From M55B157 sp964626275 (GTDB lineage Bacteria > Actinomycetota > Actinomycetes > S36-B12), in the NCBI GenBank assembly GCA_964626275.1, contig CAZVCZ010000002.1, positions 1 through 64,000 on the forward strand: a DNA stretch of 64,000 nucleotides, given 5' to 3'. Shown piece after piece: positions 60,872 through 64,000 of the stretch; position 1 is the stretch's first letter; every line of letters begins with the position of its first letter. The notes beneath the pieces are model-generated. The model searched no databases, was not told the origin of the DNA, and saw only the letters and a program-made list of their open reading frames with translations. The position numbers were made by a program, and so were the translations under genes.

Positions 60872-61568
60872 CGACGCGGCCGAGGATCGCGGCCTCATCC
60901 CCATCGATCGGTGCGAAGGCGGGATTGCGGGGGAGCAGCCAGATGTGGCCATCCCGGCGGCTGAGTACTTTGACGGTCGCCTCTCCCTCGATCATGGCGG
61001 CCACGATGTCACCGTCGTCGGCGGTGTTCTGCTGACGAACCACCACCCAGTCCCCATCGCAGATCGCCGCGTCGATCATCGACTCACCGACGACCCGGAG
61101 CAGGAACAGGTCACCATCGCCCACGATCTCGCGGGGGAGCGGGAACACCGATTCGACAGCCTCCTCGGCAAGCACCGGCACACCTGCGGCGATTTGGCCG
61201 AGCACGGGGACATAGGCAGCGCTTGGCCGTAGGTCCACGCCGGACTCGGTCGTGGTCGACCCGGTATCGGCGATGACCAGGGCCCGAGGTCGATGCTCGT
61301 CGCGGCGGAGCACGCCCTTGCTTTCCAGGGCCCGGAGCTGGTGCGCCACGGAAGACGGCGAGGTGAGGCCGACCTCATCCCCGATCTCGCGGACGCTCGG
61401 CGGATAGCCGCGCTCGGCGATGGACCGCTTGATGACCTCGAGAACTGCCTGCTGTCGAGAGGTGAGGCCGATCGCGCCCTCCTCGGACTCGACCGTCGTC
61501 TCGGGGACCGAATCACGGGAATTCTTCGCCTTCGTGGAGCGGGGCGACTTCGTGGTGCGCGGTGCCAT
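60849..61568 (-). CDS. lexA: SOS repressor LexA
   Basis: 239 residues. N-terminal wHTH (LTSRQQAVLEVIKRSIAERG, YPPSVREIGDEVGLTSPSSV), self-cleavage site Ala128-Gly129 in GQIAAGVPV, catalytic Ser163 (VVGESMID) and Lys200 (EATVKVL). The basic/Ser N-terminal extension of about 30 residues is usual in actinobacteria. ATG 61568 has GAGGA 8 bases upstream. Two LexA boxes lie in the region shared with the divergent LysM gene. Confidence 0.97.
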   Translation of the reverse strand: MAPRTTKSPRSTKAKNSRDSVPETTVESEEGAIGLTSRQQAVLEVIKRSIAERGYPPSVREIGDEVGLTSPSSVAHQLRALESKGVLRRDEHRPRALVIADTGSTTTESGVDLRPSAAYVPVLGQIAAGVPVLAEEAVESVFPLPREIVGDGDLFLLRVVGESMIDAAICDGDWVVVRQQNTADDGDIVAAMIEGEATVKVLSRRDGHIWLLPRNPAFAPIDGDEAAILGRVVTVLRRV

Positions 61569-61663
61569 GGGACACGTCCTCTCGTTTGCGAGCTATGTGG
61601 TGAGCGAGGCGATCTTGAGGGCACTGTCAGACCCCTCGCGCACACTGTCGATCCGTGACCACC

Positions 61664-61692
61664 ACCGTAACCACGCATCCCGACATTTCCAA
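61664..61692 (-). promoter_or_regulatory. lexA promoter
   Basis: On the minus strand TTGGAA (61687-61692), 17-base spacer, TACGGT (61664-61669). The -35 overlaps the LexA box at 61689-61704, as expected for autorepression. The leader to ATG 61568 is about 90 bases. Confidence 0.6.
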
Positions 61693-61704
61693 ACATCTGT
61701 TCGA
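61689..61704. promoter_or_regulatory. LexA box of lexA
   Basis: CCAAACATCTGTTCGA: 10 of 12 defined positions of TCGAAC-N4-GTTCGA. Overlaps the lexA -35. Confidence 0.65.
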
Positions 61705-61756
61705 AATGAACTGGACGTGTCGCGCGCATCCTGCTACAAATAGGACAGTTGTACGA

Positions 61757-61772
61757 TCGAACGCACATTCGA
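61757..61772. promoter_or_regulatory. LexA box of the LysM gene
   Basis: TCGAACGCACATTCGA: 11 of 12 defined positions of the SOS palindrome. A TANNNT element, TACGAT, ends at its first base (61752-61757), so bound LexA would block the rightward promoter. Confidence 0.75.
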
Positions 61773-61816
61773 TTCCCACCGATGAATCGGTCGGAACTCG
61801 GCGACAGGAGAACCCC

Positions 61817-62263
61817 ATGGCGACCGCCACCCTGCACCGCACCACGGCCCACCGCGCCGGATCCGCGACCGGCTCGACCACGCGGTATCGGTCGGAGGCG
61901 AATCCTCCGGCGTGTAGCCATCGGCATCGCCAGGGCGGGAGGGTTTCCGTTGTGCCGCAACGGACGGGGCTTCGTCTCACTCATCGGGGGCGTGTTCTCC
62001 TCACCATCGCGCTGCTCGTCGTCGTGTCAGCTCTGGCGGTGGTGGGAGCCCTCCGCGCGACCGCTGCGCCCAGCACGCCACCGGTGGGATGGGTGGAGGT
62101 CATCGTCCAGCCGGGCGATTCGCTCTGGGGCATCGCGTCGACCGCCCAGGATGCGGGGACGGACCCGCGGGCAATCATGGCCGATATCCGTTCCGTGAAT
62201 GGTCTGGCGAGCGCCCACCTGGCCGCGGGAGAGCGAATCTGGGTGCCCGGGCCGGCAGCCTAG
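61817..62263 (+). CDS. LysM-domain membrane protein, SOS-regulated division-inhibitor type
   Basis: 148 residues: basic cytoplasmic N-terminus, one membrane span (VLLTIALLVVVSALAVVGAL) and a short extracytoplasmic LysM domain (VIVQPGDSLWGIAST, ERIWVPG). Position divergent from lexA and upstream of nrdR matches mycobacterial Rv2719c (ChiZ) and corynebacterial DivS, both SOS-induced proteins that restrain division; YneA of Bacillus is the analogue. ACAGGAG lies 6 bases before ATG 61817; the frame upstream from 61655 runs through the promoter region. A LexA box lies at 61757-61772. Confidence 0.85.
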   Translation: MATATLHRTTAHRAGSATGSTTRYRSEANPPACSHRHRQGGRVSVVPQRTGLRLTHRGRVLLTIALLVVVSALAVVGALRATAAPSTPPVGWVEVIVQPGDSLWGIASTAQDAGTDPRAIMADIRSVNGLASAHLAAGERIWVPGPAA

Positions 62264-62304
62264 GTCGTGATCGAAGGGCGCCGGCTCATCACGACACATC
62301 GCTC

Positions 62305-62327
62305 GCGACACGAATCGCGCGTGTCGC
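62305..62327 (+). terminator. Hairpin after the LysM gene
   Basis: GCGACACG and CGTGTCGC form an 8-bp perfect stem with a 7-base loop, 42 bases after the LysM stop and just before the nrdR -35. Followed by TTGCC rather than a T tract, so only a possible terminator. Confidence 0.45.
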
Positions 62328-62367
62328 TTGCCAAGGTAGGACAGCGACGCTAGATTTCCATATCTAG
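62328..62367 (+). promoter_or_regulatory. nrdR promoter with overlapping 18-bp palindrome
   Basis: TTGCCA (62328-62333), 17-base spacer, TAGATT (62351-62356). Over the -10 and start site lies CTAGAT-TTCCAT-ATCTAG (62350-62367), an exact inverted repeat; its CATATCTAG part resembles the core of NrdR boxes, suggesting autoregulation by NrdR. Confidence 0.6.
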
Positions 62368-62385
62368 TAGTCACACCCGTGTGAT

Positions 62386-62448
62386 TCGTCCACAGGTTGT
62401 GGTGGTTACCCCCATCGGGTCCCCAGCACATCCACAGGTTTGTCCACC
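62386..62448 (+). promoter_or_regulatory. Cluster of DnaA-box-like sequences before nrdR
   Basis: Three same-strand matches to TT(G/A)TCCACA: TCGTCCACA (62386-62394, 8/9), ACATCCACA (62428-62436, 7/9) and TTGTCCACC (62440-62448, 8/9). The first two are part of a 10-base direct repeat TCCACAGGTT, 42 bases apart (about four helical turns). They lie in the nrdR mRNA leader. Confidence 0.4.
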
Positions 62449-62482
62449 GAAAGACCCGAGTTTCCTCGAGAGGGGGAGTGTC

Positions 62483-62998
62483 ATGCGCTGTCCTTTCTGC
62501 CGCGGTACCTCCTCTCGTGTGCTGGATTCCCGCACGGCTGAGGATGGCGCGGCCATCCGCCGTCGACGGCACTGTCCGGAATGCGATCGACGTTTCACCA
62601 CGACGGAAACGGCCGTGCTCTCGGTGGTGAAGCGCTCGGGTGCCCACGAAGCATTCAGTCGCTCGAAGGTCGTGGCCGGGGTTCGGAAGGCCTGTCAGGG
62701 TCGCCCGGTAAGCGAGGACGATCTGGCCCTGCTTGCCCAGCGAGTCGAGGATGCCTTGCGCGCGACCGGAGCCGCCGAGATCGAGGCCCCCGAGGTGGGC
62801 CTGGCCATTCTCGGTCCGCTGCGTGACCTCGACGAGGTCGCGTATCTGCGGTTCGCCTCGGTCTATCGCAGCTTCGATTCCCTGTCGGATTTCGAGACTG
62901 AGATCGCGTCGCTCAAAGCAGACGCGGTTCCCGATGACGCCTCCACGCTTTCCGACAGCACTGACGCGCTATCCCCGGAACCGCTCTCCAGCGGGTAG
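62483..62998 (+). CDS. nrdR: Transcriptional repressor NrdR
   Basis: 171 residues. Zinc ribbon with Cys3, Cys6, Cys31 and Cys34 (MRCPFCRGTSSRVLDSRT, HCPECDRRF), then the ATP-cone domain (VVKRSGAHEAFSRSKVVAGV, FASVYRSF). Represses ribonucleotide reductase genes in response to nucleotide state. ATG 62483 has GAGGGGGA upstream. nrdJ, its expected target, follows after 101 bases. The Ser/Asp-rich tail is longer than usual. Confidence 0.96.
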   Translation: MRCPFCRGTSSRVLDSRTAEDGAAIRRRRHCPECDRRFTTTETAVLSVVKRSGAHEAFSRSKVVAGVRKACQGRPVSEDDLALLAQRVEDALRATGAAEIEAPEVGLAILGPLRDLDEVAYLRFASVYRSFDSLSDFETEIASLKADAVPDDASTLSDSTDALSPEPLSSG

Positions 62999-63099
62999 GT
63001 CGCCGACCGCCCGCCACACCCCACAGATTTCCCACACAACAGATACCGACCCCATTCGCGACCACGACGATCGCCACCACCGGAAGGAAGACACCAGCA

Positions 63100-64000
63100 A
63101 TGACCGAGACGACCAACGCATCCGCCACAGGCGGGACGCCCACCACGGGGCGTGGCATCACAGTGAATCGCCTCTTCACCACCCCCGGGGTTCACCCCTA
63201 TGACGAGGTGAGTTGGGAGCGACGGGACGTCGTGCAGTCGAACTGGAAGACCGGCGACGTTGTCTTCGAGCAGCGCGGCGTGGAGTTCCCCGACTTCTGG
63301 AGCGTCAATGCCTCGACGATCGTCACCACGAAGTACTTCCGTGGAGCAGTCGGCACCGAGCAGCGAGAGACCAGCCTGCGCCAGCTCATCGACCGGGTTG
63401 TGCTGACCTACACCAAGGCCGGTCGTGAGTACGGCTACTTCGCGACTCCGGAAGACGCCGATGTCTTCGAGCATGAACTGACCTGGATGCTGCTGCACCA
63501 GGTGTTCAGCTTCAACTCTCCCGTGTGGTTCAACGTCGGCACCTCCTCGCCGCAGCAGGTCAGCGCGTGCTTCATCCTCAGCGTCGACGACACCATGGAT
63601 TCGATCCTGAACTGGTACCGCGAGGAAGGCCTGATCTTCAAGGGCGGCTCAGGGGCTGGCCTGAACCTGTCGCGCATCCGGTCCTCGAAGGAACTGCTGT
63701 CCTCCGGTGGAACAGCCTCCGGACCGGTGTCCTTCATGCGTGGCGCGGATGCCTCGGCGGGCACGATCAAGTCCGGTGGCGCCACCCGCCGCGCGGCCAA
63801 GATGGTCGTCCTCGACGTCGACCACCCCGATATCGAGGAGTTCATCGAGACCAAGGTGAAGGAGGAGGACAAGATCCGCGTCCTGCGCGATGCCGGTTAC
63901 GACATGGATCTGGGCGGCTCCGACATCACCAGCGTGCAGTACCAGAACGCGAACAACTCGGTGCGCGTCTCGGACCTGTTCATGAGCGCCGTGGAGGAGA
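63100..64000 (+). CDS. nrdJ: Adenosylcobalamin-dependent (class II) ribonucleotide reductase (3' end outside window)
   Basis: Reduces ribonucleotides without oxygen dependence. The frame is open from ATG 63100 to the window end (about 300 codons). FSFNSPVWFNVG, followed by QQVSACFILSVDDTMDSIL (first active-site Cys), and GGSGAGLNLSRIRSSKE are class II NrdJ signatures. GGAAGGAAG precedes the ATG. Co-located with nrdR as in streptomycetes (nrdRJ). No cobalamin riboswitch was recognised upstream. Confidence 0.94.
   Translation, partial: MTETTNASATGGTPTTGRGITVNRLFTTPGVHPYDEVSWERRDVVQSNWKTGDVVFEQRGVEFPDFWSVNASTIVTTKYFRGAVGTEQRETSLRQLIDRVVLTYTKAGREYGYFATPEDADVFEHELTWMLLHQVFSFNSPVWFNVGTSSPQQVSACFILSVDDTMDSILNWYREEGLIFKGGSGAGLNLSRIRSSKELLSSGGTASGPVSFMRGADASAGTIKSGGATRRAAKMVVLDVDHPDIEEFIETKVKEEDKIRVLRDAGYDMDLGGSDITSVQYQNANNSVRVSDLFMSAVEE

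Noticed and set aside
62999..63099. Cobalamin riboswitch before nrdJ
   Set aside because: The 101-base gap is short and shows no B12-box-like sequence; class II reductase genes usually are not repressed by B12.
1..64000. CRISPR array, tRNA or rRNA genes, IS elements, prophage
   Set aside because: Reading through the window showed no regularly spaced direct repeats, no cloverleaf-like segments, and no transposase, integrase or phage structural genes.

Overview
The window is high-GC, densely packed actinobacterial (class Actinomycetes) chromosome. I cannot name the genus. The evidence for this placement is the conserved gene order infB-rbfA-truB-[insert]-ribF-rpsO-pnp-M16 peptidase-dapB, then thyX-dapA-rnj-ftsK-rimO-pgsA-cinA-clgR, lhr-nei, DUF3046-recA-recX, miaB-(dioxygenase-like)-miaA-dapF-hflX-dinG, and finally lexA / LysM / nrdR / nrdJ. 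DUF3046, ClgR, the LysM gene divergent from lexA and GAAC-N4-GTTC LexA boxes are all actinobacterial hallmarks. No rRNA, tRNA, CRISPR array, prophage or recognisable insertion sequence was seen. The first gene (infB) and last gene (nrdJ) run off the window.

Layout. 1-4010: translation genes infB, rbfA, truB. 4034-17552: a surface-polysaccharide cluster set between truB and ribF. It holds three glycosyltransferase genes, a coiled-coil protein of unknown function, a UDP-GlcNAc 2-epimerase, a UDP-ManNAc-type dehydrogenase, a Wzm/Wzt-type ABC exporter and two sulfotransferases. It looks like a pathway for a uronic-acid-containing and possibly sulfated glycan. 17641-24150: ribF, rpsO, pnp, M16 peptidase, dapB and a small membrane protein. 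24151-30614: a more variable stretch with a coupled operon glpD-azlC-azlD-PH-domain protein, a divergent AgpS-like flavoprotein, a DUF559 nuclease-like gene bracketed by inverted 48-bp repeats, and a GNAT acetyltransferase. 30665-39593: thyX, dapA, RNase J, ftsK, rimO, pgsA, cinA, clgR. 39628-48538: DNA repair (nei, lhr, recA, recX) with DUF3046 and an MFS transporter. 48463-51586: a MarR regulator divergent from an MMPL transporter. 51635-60871: miaB to dinG. 60849-64000: the SOS/ribonucleotide-reduction block lexA, LysM protein, nrdR, nrdJ.

Two runs of 100 N (19001-19100 and 40957-41056) are scaffold joins. At each, the 55 bases before the Ns are repeated exactly after them, the signature of two contigs that overlap by a k-mer of 55 and were not merged. 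Removing 155 bases at the second join restores one intact lhr frame of about 1495 codons.

Regulation can be read directly in many places. A TANNNT -10 element lies 6-8 bases before the start codon of at least ten genes, pointing to widespread leaderless transcription. LexA boxes lie in the recA promoter (inside the upstream gene) and in the lexA/LysM divergent region. A palindrome and DnaA-box-like repeats precede nrdR-nrdJ. The most unusual element is the DUF559 gene between inverted copies (47/48 identical) of a hairpin-forming repeat.
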